Assembly (NCBI GenBank): GCA_963836665.1
Contig: CAWIKL010000001.1
Coordinates: 3,286,001 to 3,350,000, forward strand
Reading direction: 5' to 3'
DNA from: JAICSD01 sp963836665
Lineage (GTDB): Bacteria > Acidobacteriota > Vicinamibacteria > Vicinamibacterales > 2-12-FULL-66-21
Length of the DNA stretch: 64,000 nt
Below are positions 56,248 through 64,000 of this stretch, one piece after another. The first letter of the stretch is position 1, and each line of letters opens with the position of its first letter. Below the pieces are notes generated by a model. That model saw only the letters and a program-made list of their open reading frames with translations. It did no database searches and was not told where the DNA came from. A program made the translations under genes and the position numbers.

Positions 56248-57767
56248 AGCTTGCCGGTCGGCGTGCGCGGCAGCTCGGGCAGGAACTCCACCCAGCGTGG
56301 GCGCTTGTACTCCGGCAGCGTCTCGCGCACGAACTGCTGCAGCTCCACGGCGAGCGCCGGCGAAGCCTCGACGCCGGCACGCAACACGACGAACGCCATC
56401 GGCTTGATCAGCGCGTCGGCGTCCTCGCGCGCGACAACCGCGCATTCGTGCACGGCGCCGTGTGCGAGCAGCGCCGTCTCCACCTCGATCGGGCTCACCC
56501 ACTGCCCGCCGACCTTGAGCATGTCGTCGCTGCGCCCGCCGTGCCAGTAGTATCCGTCGGCGTCCTGGCGATAGCGATCGCCGGTGCGAATCCAGTCGCC
56601 GTGAATCGTCGCCTTCGTTTTCTCGTGCTGGTTCCAGTAGGCCGAGCAGATCGAGTCGCCGCTGATCCAGAGATCGCCCATCTCCCCCTGTGGCACCGGC
56701 TGCTTTTTCTCGTCGAGAATCGCCGCGGCATAGCCTGGAACGATCCGGCCGCTCGAGCCGGGGCGGATCGCGCCGGGACGGTTCGACGTGAACATGTGGA
56801 GCGCCTCGGTCGAGCCGATGCCGTCGAGAATGTCGACGCCGAAGCGCTGCTTGAAGCGCTCGTAGAGCGGCGCGGGCAGCGATTCACCGGCGGAGACCGC
56901 GACACGGACCGACGACAGGTCGAACTCGCCGGCGTGCGCCAGCAGCATCGCGAACCCGGTCGGCACCGAGGAGAAGATCGTCGGCCGGTGGCGCTCGATC
57001 GTCGCGAAGACGCTCGCCGCGGCGGGCGGTCCGGGCAGCAGGATGCTTGTCGCCCCCACCGCGAGAGGAAAATAACCCGCGTTGCCAAGGCCATAGGCGA
57101 AGAACAGCTTGGCGACGCTGAAGCAGCGATCGCGCTCGCCGATGTTGAGTACCCCTTTGGCGAAGAGCTCGGCGCACACGACCATGTCGTGCTGCAGGTG
57201 CACGCACCCTTTCGGGGCGCCGGTGCTGCCCGACGAGTAGAGCCAGAACGCTGGCGCGTCCCGGCTCGTTGACTCTGCGTCGAGCGTCGCAGATCCGCGC
57301 GCCATCAAGCCGTCGAGCCCCGGCCCGGCAACGACGAGGTGGCGCAGCGCCGGCACGGCGTCGCGATCGATCGCCATGATCTTCGAGCGCAGCTCCTCGC
57401 TGACGATCGCCACACGCGCGCGAGAGTCGTCGAGCACGTGCCGATAGTCGGTCGTCTTCCACAGCGTGTTGAGCGGAATCGGGACCGCGCCGATCTTGAT
57501 CGCGGCGAAGAACGCGACGTGGAAGGCGGGCGTGTCGAGGAGCAGCAGCAAGACGCGCTCCTCCGCGCGCACCGCCAACTGGTCGCGCAGCGCATTGCCG
57601 AGGCGGTTGACGCGCTCGGCCAGCTCCGCGTAGGTGACGCGCTCGTCGCCGCACTCGATGGCCACCCTGCCGCCGCGTCCCTCGCGGAGGTGTCGATCGA
57701 CGAAATGCGACGCCGCGTTGAACGTCGCCGGCAGGCCGAGGTCGGCGGCGGTCTTGATGGCGGTCAT
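56214..57767 (-). CDS. Benzoate-CoA-ligase-like AMP-forming acyl-CoA synthetase
   Basis: A 517-residue ANL-superfamily ligase that adenylates a carboxylate and passes it to CoA. The P-loop is LYSSGSTGAPKGCVH near residue 170. GIGSTEALHMF and WIRTGDRYRQDADGYYWHGG follow, then GRSDDMLKVGGQWVSP, and the catalytic Lys is in LPRTPTGKLQRFKLR. The overall pattern is that of benzoate-CoA ligases, but the acid-pocket residues cannot be checked here. No aromatic degradation genes are nearby. ATG 57767 (TAIKTAADLGLPATFN) is preferred over upstream codons; the divergent peptidase T start is only 41 bases away. Confidence 0.85.
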   Translation of the reverse strand: MTAIKTAADLGLPATFNAASHFVDRHLREGRGGRVAIECGDERVTYAELAERVNRLGNALRDQLAVRAEERVLLLLLDTPAFHVAFFAAIKIGAVPIPLNTLWKTTDYRHVLDDSRARVAIVSEELRSKIMAIDRDAVPALRHLVVAGPGLDGLMARGSATLDAESTSRDAPAFWLYSSGSTGAPKGCVHLQHDMVVCAELFAKGVLNIGERDRCFSVAKLFFAYGLGNAGYFPLAVGATSILLPGPPAAASVFATIERHRPTIFSSVPTGFAMLLAHAGEFDLSSVRVAVSAGESLPAPLYERFKQRFGVDILDGIGSTEALHMFTSNRPGAIRPGSSGRIVPGYAAAILDEKKQPVPQGEMGDLWISGDSICSAYWNQHEKTKATIHGDWIRTGDRYRQDADGYYWHGGRSDDMLKVGGQWVSPIEVETALLAHGAVHECAVVAREDADALIKPMAFVVLRAGVEASPALAVELQQFVRETLPEYKRPRWVEFLPELPRTPTGKLQRFKLRPSAA

Positions 57768-57808
57768 ACGATACGCGATAAGGTATGCCAGATCAGGGAG
57801 CGACCGAC

Positions 57809-59032
57809 ATGCCCGTCCTCGAACGATTTCTCCGTTACGTGCGGGTCGATACCCGCGCGGACGATCGGTCCACCGACTGCCCGTCAACCCCGGGACAGCT
57901 GACGCTGCAGCGCCAGATCGCCGATGAGCTGCGCGGCATCGGGGTCGCGGACGTCGAGCTCGACGCCAGCGGCTACCTGATGGCGACCGTCCCCGGCACC
58001 CCAGGGGTCGAGGCGCCCGTCATCGGGTTCATCGCGCACGTTGACACCTCACCGGAGATGCCCGGCGACGGCGTCAACCCGATCGTCCACGAGCGCTGGG
58101 ACGGACGCGACATCGTCCTCCCCGACGATCCGGCCGCCGTGCTGCGCGTGTCGGAACAGCCGGACCTGGCCCGGCAGGTCGGCCACGACATCGTGACCGC
58201 GTCGGGCAGGACGCTGCTTGGCGCCGATGACAAGGCGGGCGTCGCCGTCATCGTGGAAGCAGCGGCGCAGTTGATCGCGCGCCGGGACGTCGATCACGGC
58301 CGCATCCGCATCGGCTTCACGCCGGACGAGGAAATCGGCCGGGGCGCCAATCGCTTCGACGTCGCCCGGTTCGGCGCCGCCTGCGCCTACACGCTCGACG
58401 GCGGCAACGCCGGCGAGCTCGAATACGAGAGCTTCTCGGCCGACCTGCTGCGCGTCACCTTCGCCGGCTTCAACACCCACCCTGGCTACGCCAAGGGCAC
58501 GATGGTCAACGCGATTCGCGCCGCGGCCCGCTTCGTCGATCGCCTGCCGCGCGAACGTCTGTCGCCGGAAACGACCGACGGTTACGAAGGCTTCCTGCAT
58601 CCCTACCAGATGGAGGCGGCGGTCGATCGCACGTCGGTGCGCGTGCTGCTGCGCGACCACGTCACGGCAAAGCTGCGCGACCAGGAGCGGCTGGTGCGAT
58701 CACTCGCCGATGGCGTCGCAGCGGAGACCGGCACGGAGGTGAGCGTCGAGGTCACCGAACAGTACCGCAACATGCGGGAGGTGCTCGACCATCATCCGCA
58801 CGTCGTCGATCGCGCGCGGACGGCGATCCGACGGGCCGGCCTGACACCGATCGAGAAGCCGATCCGTGGCGGCACCGACGGATCGCGGCTCTCTTTCATG
58901 GGTCTGCCGACCCCCAACCTGTTCGCCGGGGAGCATAACTTCCACTCCCGCCTCGAGTGGACGTCGCGCCAGGACCTCGAAGCCGCGGTCGCGGTCATCA
59001 TCGAACTGGCGCGGGCATGGGCGGAGGCGTGA
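57809..59032 (+). CDS. pepT: Peptidase T
   Basis: A 407-residue M20 tripeptide aminopeptidase. Metal-site motifs are FIAHVDTSPEMPG, LLGADDKAGVAVIVEA and GFTPDEEIGRGA. Family-specific blocks are ESFSADLLRVTFAGFNTHPGYAKG, MEAAVDRTSVRVLLRD and a C-terminal LPTPNLFAGEHNFHSRLEW. It releases the N-terminal residue from tripeptides in the cytoplasm. ATG 57809 has AGGGAG at 57795-57800, 8 bases away; an in-frame ATG at 57785 would add eight residues without such a site. It is divergent from the AMP-ligase gene. Confidence 0.93.
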   Translation: MPVLERFLRYVRVDTRADDRSTDCPSTPGQLTLQRQIADELRGIGVADVELDASGYLMATVPGTPGVEAPVIGFIAHVDTSPEMPGDGVNPIVHERWDGRDIVLPDDPAAVLRVSEQPDLARQVGHDIVTASGRTLLGADDKAGVAVIVEAAAQLIARRDVDHGRIRIGFTPDEEIGRGANRFDVARFGAACAYTLDGGNAGELEYESFSADLLRVTFAGFNTHPGYAKGTMVNAIRAAARFVDRLPRERLSPETTDGYEGFLHPYQMEAAVDRTSVRVLLRDHVTAKLRDQERLVRSLADGVAAETGTEVSVEVTEQYRNMREVLDHHPHVVDRARTAIRRAGLTPIEKPIRGGTDGSRLSFMGLPTPNLFAGEHNFHSRLEWTSRQDLEAAVAVIIELARAWAEA

Positions 59033-59054
59033 GTCCGTCGCGGTCGCTCTGGCG

Positions 59055-60914
59055 TCAGTTCACCTTGAACGACAGCAGCGCCTTGGCCTGGTCCGCGCCA
59101 TGTGACGCGTCGATCTGGAAGACGTACTCGCCGCGGCCGACCGAGCCGATCGGCAGATCGATCTCATAGGGACCTGCCGCCGTCTTCTTCAGCGGCATCG
59201 CCGCCAGCTTGGCGCCGAGGCGGCTGAGCAGGGTCACGGTCACGGTCGCGTCGGCGGCCGAGGCGCCGAACACCTCGAAGCGGACAATGATGCGATCGGT
59301 ATGCTCGAACTGACGGCCGGCGAATGGCGGCGGCGCCGCGTTCTGGATCGCCCGCAGCTCGATCGGCGAACGCGCGCGATAGAGAACAGGCGTCGCGATC
59401 GACAGCGGCGAGGCGGCGAAGTCAGGGACGTCGAGCGTGACGTCCTGCTTGCCGGCGAGCGCGCCGCCAGTCTCGGCGACCGTGCGCGTGAGACGGACGG
59501 CGCCGGGAACCGCGTCGAAGGACACCTGTCCCGAGGTCATCGGCCCGTTGAACAGGACACGCCCGTTCTCGGCGGTGGCCTGCAGCGACACGCCGCTGGC
59601 ACTTTCCCCCTGGCGCGGCGTCCAGACGGCGATCACGCGCAGCGTGCCATCGGCGGCACGCGTCGCTCCCGCCCAGAAGTCCCCGGGAATCGACACGTGC
59701 GGCGCGTCGACGAGCGTCGAAAGCGCTTTCTCGATCTCGGGCGGCGCGGTGTTCTCGGCCGCCTTCTTCCGCGCCGTGTCCATATCGGCCGCCGACGGGG
59801 CGTAGTAGCCGGTCCGCGCCTTGACGTCGACGCCCGGACGCTTCACGCGCACGGCGATCTTGTGGAACTTGCCGTCGGCGGGATTCTTGTCGGAACGATA
59901 GCCGAGCAGGTAGAAGGCGCTCGCTTCCCGGACGACGGCGCGGAGCGCGACCGCCGGGACGTTGCCGGCGAACTGCCGCCCGCCGGTATTCTCGGCGAGC
60001 GACAGCAGCACGTCCGAGGTTCGCAGGTTCATGTCGAGTCCGCGCGGATCGAACGAATAGATCGTCGTGTTGTTGGCGTTGGCGAGGCGCGTGACGTTGT
60101 CGAGCCAGGTGTAGTTGTCGGACGGCCCGCTGCCCACGCGGCCGATCGTCTGCGATACGAAGATGATCGCTTTATGCCCTTCCTTGATCGATCCAAGGAA
60201 GGCAATCGTCGACTCGAGGGCGCTGGCGGTAACCTGTGAGCGGAGGCGCTCGATGTCCTGCATCTGGTGCATCTGCGCCTCCTCGACGGCGCTGCGCAAC
60301 GGCAGGTAGACCCCCTGCCGCCCCTGCAGCTTGCGCGCCTGTTCGGCGAGAGCAGTGCGGTCGCGCGTCAAACGGATCGCGTCGCTCGGCGTGAGCTGGT
60401 CCATCAACGCGACGAGGTCGGTCGGGCCGAACGCCGTCTGCACGAAGTCGGTCAGCACCTCGCGTCCCCGGATCGCCGGCACGAACTGGCCGATGTGGTA
60501 CTCGTCCCAGAAGATGACGAAGACGCGGATGTCGTCGCGTGCCGCCTCGACCGCCGCGTGGTCCGGCGATCGGATTGGCAGCGACACGTCATCGTCCGGC
60601 GCCTCGCCGGTGGCGTGGATCATCTTGATCGTGTCGACCGCCTGCGGCGCGCCGTCCTCGCGAACGTCGAAATCGTCCTTGGTCAGGTCGGTGACCGGAT
60701 TGCCCTTGTGATCGATGACGGTGACGTCAACGCGGACGTTTTCGGTGCCGGCGCGGAAGACGGGCGGACGCTGCCCCTGCGGCGACGGCTGCTGGCCCTG
60801 TGGCGCTTGCCCCTGCGGCGGGGCTGGTGCCTGGGCGGCCGGCGGCGCCTGATGGGCGGCGAGCGTGACAGCGGCCGCCATCGCGGCGGCCACCGCAAGG
60901 AGCGGGTTGCGCAT
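59055..60914 (-). CDS. VWFA-related secreted protein with Q/P-rich linker
   Basis: A 619-residue protein of the acidobacterial VWFA type. A signal peptide is followed by a Pro/Gln-rich stretch (residues 24-50, for example PPQGQAPQGQQPSPQGQR). The N-terminal beta domain has VTVIDHKGNPVTDLTKDDFDV. The A domain (about 125-345) starts VFVIFWDEYHIGQF, with a degenerate MIDAS; SAFYLLGYRSDKNPADGKFHKI ends it. About 250 C-terminal residues form a beta-rich domain. It converges on peptidase T, 22 bases apart. The TonB-like gene is just upstream on the same strand, so they may be co-expressed. Function unknown. Confidence 0.85.
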   Translation of the reverse strand: MRNPLLAVAAAMAAAVTLAAHQAPPAAQAPAPPQGQAPQGQQPSPQGQRPPVFRAGTENVRVDVTVIDHKGNPVTDLTKDDFDVREDGAPQAVDTIKMIHATGEAPDDDVSLPIRSPDHAAVEAARDDIRVFVIFWDEYHIGQFVPAIRGREVLTDFVQTAFGPTDLVALMDQLTPSDAIRLTRDRTALAEQARKLQGRQGVYLPLRSAVEEAQMHQMQDIERLRSQVTASALESTIAFLGSIKEGHKAIIFVSQTIGRVGSGPSDNYTWLDNVTRLANANNTTIYSFDPRGLDMNLRTSDVLLSLAENTGGRQFAGNVPAVALRAVVREASAFYLLGYRSDKNPADGKFHKIAVRVKRPGVDVKARTGYYAPSAADMDTARKKAAENTAPPEIEKALSTLVDAPHVSIPGDFWAGATRAADGTLRVIAVWTPRQGESASGVSLQATAENGRVLFNGPMTSGQVSFDAVPGAVRLTRTVAETGGALAGKQDVTLDVPDFAASPLSIATPVLYRARSPIELRAIQNAAPPPFAGRQFEHTDRIIVRFEVFGASAADATVTVTLLSRLGAKLAAMPLKKTAAGPYEIDLPIGSVGRGEYVFQIDASHGADQAKALLSFKVN

Positions 60915-60977
60915 GATCCGAACCCCGAAAGTGTGACAGGCGCCGACGAACCGGAAGCTTTATGATACGCCGACTGT

Positions 60978-61853
60978 TCACTGCAGGGTGAAGTTCACCG
61001 TCACCGTCATGATCACGCTGACCGGCTGCCCGTTCAGGAGCGTCGGCATGAAGCGCCATCGGCTGACGGCGCCGAGCGCCGCCGCATCGAGCATCGGGAT
61101 CGACCGCAGCACGCCGGCATTGGCGACCGTGCCGGTAGGGTCCACCAGCGCTTCGATGATGACCACGCCTTGTACGTGAGCGTGCTGCGCGTCGGCCGGG
61201 TAGGTCGGCCTGGCGTCGTGCGTCTTCATTGGCGTCATGAGGTTGCCGCCGACGCGAAGCGGATGCAGGCGGGCGACGGTGTCGGCGTAGGGCTCGGGGA
61301 AGCTCGAGAGCGGCGGCGCGACCTCCGGCGGGTTCTGCCGCTGCTCCTCCATCACATGGTTGCGAAGCTCGTCGGCGTCGGCGATGAGGCGCGCCTGCTC
61401 GGCGGGATCGAGCGTGAGTGTCGCCTGCATCCGCAGCAGGAGGTTCTTGTAGGCCATCGCTTCCAGGTAGTCGGGCTTGATCTGCAGGGCGCGACTCTCG
61501 AGGGCGACCCCTTCGCGGATGTAAAGCAGCCGGGGAGCTGGATCCTGGACGTCGCGATTGGCGTACTGCCAGCAAATGGTCGCCACCTGGTGCTGCGTCT
61601 GGGCCGTCGTCGCGTCGAGACCGGCCGCGCCGGCGAGCGCGCCGACGGCGTCGGCATAGCGTTGCAGCGAGGTATCGAGCCGCGCGACCTCGAGGTACGT
61701 CGCCCTGTTCGCCGTGCCGGCGGCGATCAGCGCACGCAGCTCGCGTTCGCGGCGCGCGTTCTCGATCGAGGGCGGGGGAGTGTCACGCGGCGCCTGCTGA
61801 GCGGCCAGCGCCGGCATGACGGCGAGAAACAGGGCGAGCATGGTCTTCCGCAT
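60978..61853 (-). CDS. TonB-family C-terminal domain protein with helical N-terminal region
   Basis: A 291-residue protein with a signal peptide (MRKTMLALFLAVMPALAAQ). A helical repeat-like part (about residues 25-170, RYADAVGALAGAAGLDA, ESRALQIKPDYLEAM) suggests a TPR-type solenoid. The C-terminal 75 residues are a TonB domain (VQGVVIIEALVDPTGTVANAGV, then AVSRWRFMPTLLNGQPV). There is no N-terminal membrane anchor of the ExbB/D-linked kind, so it probably does not energise outer-membrane receptors in the standard way. AGGGAG precedes ATG 61853 by a few bases, which fixes that start over 61880. Confidence 0.84.
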   Translation of the reverse strand: MRKTMLALFLAVMPALAAQQAPRDTPPPSIENARRERELRALIAAGTANRATYLEVARLDTSLQRYADAVGALAGAAGLDATTAQTQHQVATICWQYANRDVQDPAPRLLYIREGVALESRALQIKPDYLEAMAYKNLLLRMQATLTLDPAEQARLIADADELRNHVMEEQRQNPPEVAPPLSSFPEPYADTVARLHPLRVGGNLMTPMKTHDARPTYPADAQHAHVQGVVIIEALVDPTGTVANAGVLRSIPMLDAAALGAVSRWRFMPTLLNGQPVSVIMTVTVNFTLQ

Positions 61854-61911
61854 CACTCCCTCCGTTTGGACCTTAGACACCGAACTTCATCGTTCGGCGG
61901 TTCGTCGTTCG

Positions 61912-62673
61912 TCATTCGCCCTTGACTGCGAAGTCGGCGACCACCGGTCCATGGTCGCTCGTGCCGACCTCACGCTGGATGACGCACGACTGAACCGTGT
62001 CGAAGACGCGCTGGCTGGTCAGCACGTAGTCGAGCCGCCACCCGATGTTCCGCTCGCGCATCTGCCGCCAGGGCGCCCACCAGGTGAACATCTGGTCGTT
62101 CTCAGGCTCGAGGGCGCGGCTGGTGTCGACCAGCCCGTTGCCGATAATGCGCTCGAGCAGGGCCCGCTCCTCCGGCAGCTGGCCGATGGCGCGCGGCTTC
62201 CGTTCCTTGGGATGGACGTCCATGTCGGTGCGCGCGATGTTGAGGTCGCCGCAGAGCACCGCCGGCTTCCCCGCCGCGTGCAGATCCGCGCTGAACTGCT
62301 GCAGCCCCTCGAGAAACCGCAGCTTCGCCGGATAATCCTTGCCGCCGTTGGGCACGTAGATGGACGCCCACGTGATTCCCTTGACCTCGGCGGCGACAAT
62401 GCGGCTCTCGTAATCGAACGCGGGATGCACGAACGGCGGGCGCTCAGGCGACAGCGCCTTGCTCACATGCAGCGCGACGCCCGAGTAACCCTTGGTGCCG
62501 TGCCAGTAGCACCAATAGCCCTCGATCTCGCACAGCCAGACCGGGATTTGGTCCATCGTCGCCTTGATTTCCTGCAGGCAGATGACACCCGGTTGTTCAC
62601 GTTCGATCCATTCCTGCAGTTGAGCTTGACGCGCGCGCAGCCCGTTAACGTTCCATGTCCCGACTTTGATCAC
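61912..62673 (-). CDS. xth: Exodeoxyribonuclease III
   Basis: A 253-residue AP endonuclease/3'-5' exonuclease of base-excision repair. The start MIKVGTWNVNGLRARQ, the metal-binding E35 in ICLQEIKATM, SIYVPNGGKDYPAK, CGDLNIARTDMDVH and the C-terminal GWRLDYVLTSQR and GTSDHGPVVADF are all family motifs. The usual KGYSGVAL element is at residues 61-68. Length and end are normal. It is a stand-alone minus-strand gene, followed by the TonB-like gene after 59 bases. Confidence 0.95.
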   Translation of the reverse strand: MIKVGTWNVNGLRARQAQLQEWIEREQPGVICLQEIKATMDQIPVWLCEIEGYWCYWHGTKGYSGVALHVSKALSPERPPFVHPAFDYESRIVAAEVKGITWASIYVPNGGKDYPAKLRFLEGLQQFSADLHAAGKPAVLCGDLNIARTDMDVHPKERKPRAIGQLPEERALLERIIGNGLVDTSRALEPENDQMFTWWAPWRQMRERNIGWRLDYVLTSQRVFDTVQSCVIQREVGTSDHGPVVADFAVKGE

Positions 62674-62794
62674 GATGCTTGATTCTAGCTGCCGGCAGGC
62701 ACCCGGCTTGCGAACGCGTCCGGCAGGCCTCCGGTGAGGGGACGCAGGAAAGGACAGCTACGAGGTGGGGCTGAACGAAAATGCGTACGCAGCG

Positions 62795-63013
62795 TCAGGG
62801 CTTGCCCTGACCTTCGGCGTGAAGCACTTCTTCCGAGTCTCGGGTGGCGAGCGAAAACTCCGGCACTTCCGCCCCGGCGACGTGCCTGGCGATGCCGCAC
62901 TCGGAACTGCGGTCGTCGAGCAGGGCGACAACGGTGCCGTCGTATGTCTCGTAGACGCCTGCCAGGCATCCGCACGGCAGGAGGCGGCTCTTCAGCCCGC
63001 GGAGAATCCGCAT
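62795..63013 (-). CDS. Small conserved cysteine protein
   Basis: A 72-residue protein starting MRILRGLKSRLLPCGCLAG. It has C14-x-C16, then C39 and H44 (SSECGIARH), a spacing that could hold a zinc ion. The codon usage looks coding and AAGGGG lies before the ATG. The sequence resembles small uncharacterised proteins I recall from acidobacterial genomes, but I cannot check this here. It is divergent from the right-edge gene, 45 bases apart; the two may share a promoter region. No function is known. Confidence 0.6.
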   Translation of the reverse strand: MRILRGLKSRLLPCGCLAGVYETYDGTVVALLDDRSSECGIARHVAGAEVPEFSLATRDSEEVLHAEGQGKP

Positions 63014-63058
63014 CGTGGCCCCTTAGACTCCGGTCTACGCCATTGGGTTTAACCGGAC

Positions 63059-64000
63059 ATGCCCCGTGAGTCTTTGTCCTACGTAGCGTGGACGGCAGCG
63101 GCCGTCGCAGGCGCGTACGTCCTGCTCCTGCTCTTCTGGCGCGCGGTCGGCGCGTACCGGCTTCGCAGGGCCGGACCGCGGCCGCTACATGCCGTCGGGC
63201 ATGTGTTGTGGCGCGACCCGGGCCCGGTCGATCGTCTCGACCTCGTATCGGGGCCCGGAGGACGCGACTTCATCCCGGTACCGCCGTACCGATTTTTGGA
63301 AGAGCCGGCCGGCGGGTCGCAGCCGTGCGTATCGGTGCGTGACGGCCGCGGCCGCCGATGGCGCGTGAAGTGGGGACAGGAAGTCCGGTGCGAGACGTTT
63401 GCCGTCCGCCTCGCGTGGGCCTGCGGCTACTTTGCGGAGATCACGCACCTGGTCCCGTCGGGACGCCTCGAGGGCCTCGGCCCACTCACGCGCGCGGCGG
63501 CAAGCGTGGACGCGTCCGGCGCATTCGTCGACGCGCGCTTCGAGCTCGACGATCCGGAGGTCGAGAAGCTGTTCGAAGAGCATAGCTGGTCGTGGACCGA
63601 TAACCCGTTCGTCGGGACGCGGGAACTGGCCGGTCTCAAAGTCTTGCTGATGCTGATCTCGAACTGGGACAACAAGGACCAGCGCGATGTCGCGCGCGGC
63701 TCGAACACGGCGATCTACGTCACCCGCGCATCGCGGCGGCACAAGGAAGCGCAATATCTCATCGTCGACTGGGGCGGATCGATGGGCCGGTGGGGACGCG
63801 CGGTCGTGACGCGGGGACGCTGGGATCCCGACGGCTTCGCCGCGCAGACGCCGCAGTTTGTGACTGGCGTCGACGAGAACGGGCTGGTCCAGTTCGGTTA
63901 CACCGGCCAGCGCACCGGCGACGCGCGCGCGAACATCCGCGTCGAGGACGTCGCCTGGCTCTGCCGCTATCTCGGGCGCATCACCGATGTCCAACTCCGG
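63059..64000 (+). CDS. Membrane-anchored protein with kinase-like motifs, runs off the window
   Basis: The frame from ATG 63059 is open to the edge; 314 residues are visible. Residues 8-27 form one membrane helix (VAWTAAAVAGAYVLLLLFW, shortened). The rest is soluble: GRDFIPVPPYRFLEEP, then RVKWGQEVRCETFAVRLAWA with K104 and E112, then MLISNWDNKDQRDVARG (N202-D207), then LIVDWGGSMGRWG (D237). A Lys-Glu pair, an N-x-D-x-K-D loop and a D-x-G-like site in this order resemble the atypical protein/lipid kinase fold (HipA/PI4K type). This is inference; I do not recognise a named family. Confidence 0.6.
   Translation, partial: MPRESLSYVAWTAAAVAGAYVLLLLFWRAVGAYRLRRAGPRPLHAVGHVLWRDPGPVDRLDLVSGPGGRDFIPVPPYRFLEEPAGGSQPCVSVRDGRGRRWRVKWGQEVRCETFAVRLAWACGYFAEITHLVPSGRLEGLGPLTRAAASVDASGAFVDARFELDDPEVEKLFEEHSWSWTDNPFVGTRELAGLKVLLMLISNWDNKDQRDVARGSNTAIYVTRASRRHKEAQYLIVDWGGSMGRWGRAVVTRGRWDPDGFAAQTPQFVTGVDENGLVQFGYTGQRTGDARANIRVEDVAWLCRYLGRITDVQLR

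Overview
The window is a high-G+C bacterial chromosome segment packed with genes on both strands. It most resembles an Acidobacteriota genome, probably of the Vicinamibacteria type. This is an inference from gene content: three VWFA-type proteins of the form common in Acidobacteria, three large MacB/FtsX-like orphan permeases (the ADOP type), a HAF-repeat secreted protein, many secreted peptidases, and a DUF1800/DUF1501 pair. I see no rRNA, tRNA, CRISPR array, transposase or phage gene, so it reads as core and lineage-specific chromosome rather than an island.

Layout. 1-4,000: tail of a VWFA-type gene, a strong terminator, then clpS-clpA-grpE (protein quality control). 4,150-8,630: DUF1800/DUF1501 pair, a zinc-ribbon protein, a sulfurtransferase and sufE. 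8,665-13,620: secreted M28 peptidase, dienelactone hydrolase, alkB (minus strand) and a VWFA protein. 13,616-23,360: seven minus-strand genes (rRNA methyltransferase, two acetyltransferases, two orphan permeases, a YgjP-type metallopeptidase, an S9 peptidase). 23,413-29,300: ABC ATPase and permease, a membrane-fused spermidine-synthase-like protein, a VOC protein and a phosphoglycolate phosphatase. 29,318-35,650: IMP-dehydrogenase family protein, lytic transglycosylase, Nudix hydrolase, and an ADOP permease coupled to a PadR regulator. 35,716-44,508: trehalose-synthase-like GH13, pseudouridine synthase, M28 lipoprotein, bacilliredoxin, HAF protein and arginine decarboxylase. 44,668-46,530: degenerate receiver, DinB, GlsB-type membrane protein and Ogt. 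46,542-55,284: PBP1C, a 1,956-residue alpha-2-macroglobulin and an HTH protein in one minus-strand run. 55,411-64,000: YkgJ-type protein, benzoate-CoA-ligase-like enzyme, peptidase T, VWFA and TonB-like proteins, exonuclease III, a small Cys protein, and a membrane-anchored protein with kinase-like motifs that runs off the end.

How the genes fit together. Envelope biology dominates: PBP1C/A2M, MltB, three orphan permeases, secreted peptidases, TonB-like and VWFA proteins. Stress and repair functions are scattered among them (ClpS/ClpA, GrpE, AlkB, Ogt, exonuclease III, bacilliredoxin, SufE with a sulfurtransferase).

A notable property is that four genes (clpA, one ADOP permease, gph, the Nudix gene) are each interrupted by one apparent single-base frame change, and alkB lacks a stop where its domain ends. 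Either the consensus has small indel errors or several genes are broken. The least explained items are the protein at the right edge, the Asp-less receiver with a copy of its gene's tail 700 bases away, and the YAGAAGG heptamer arrays.
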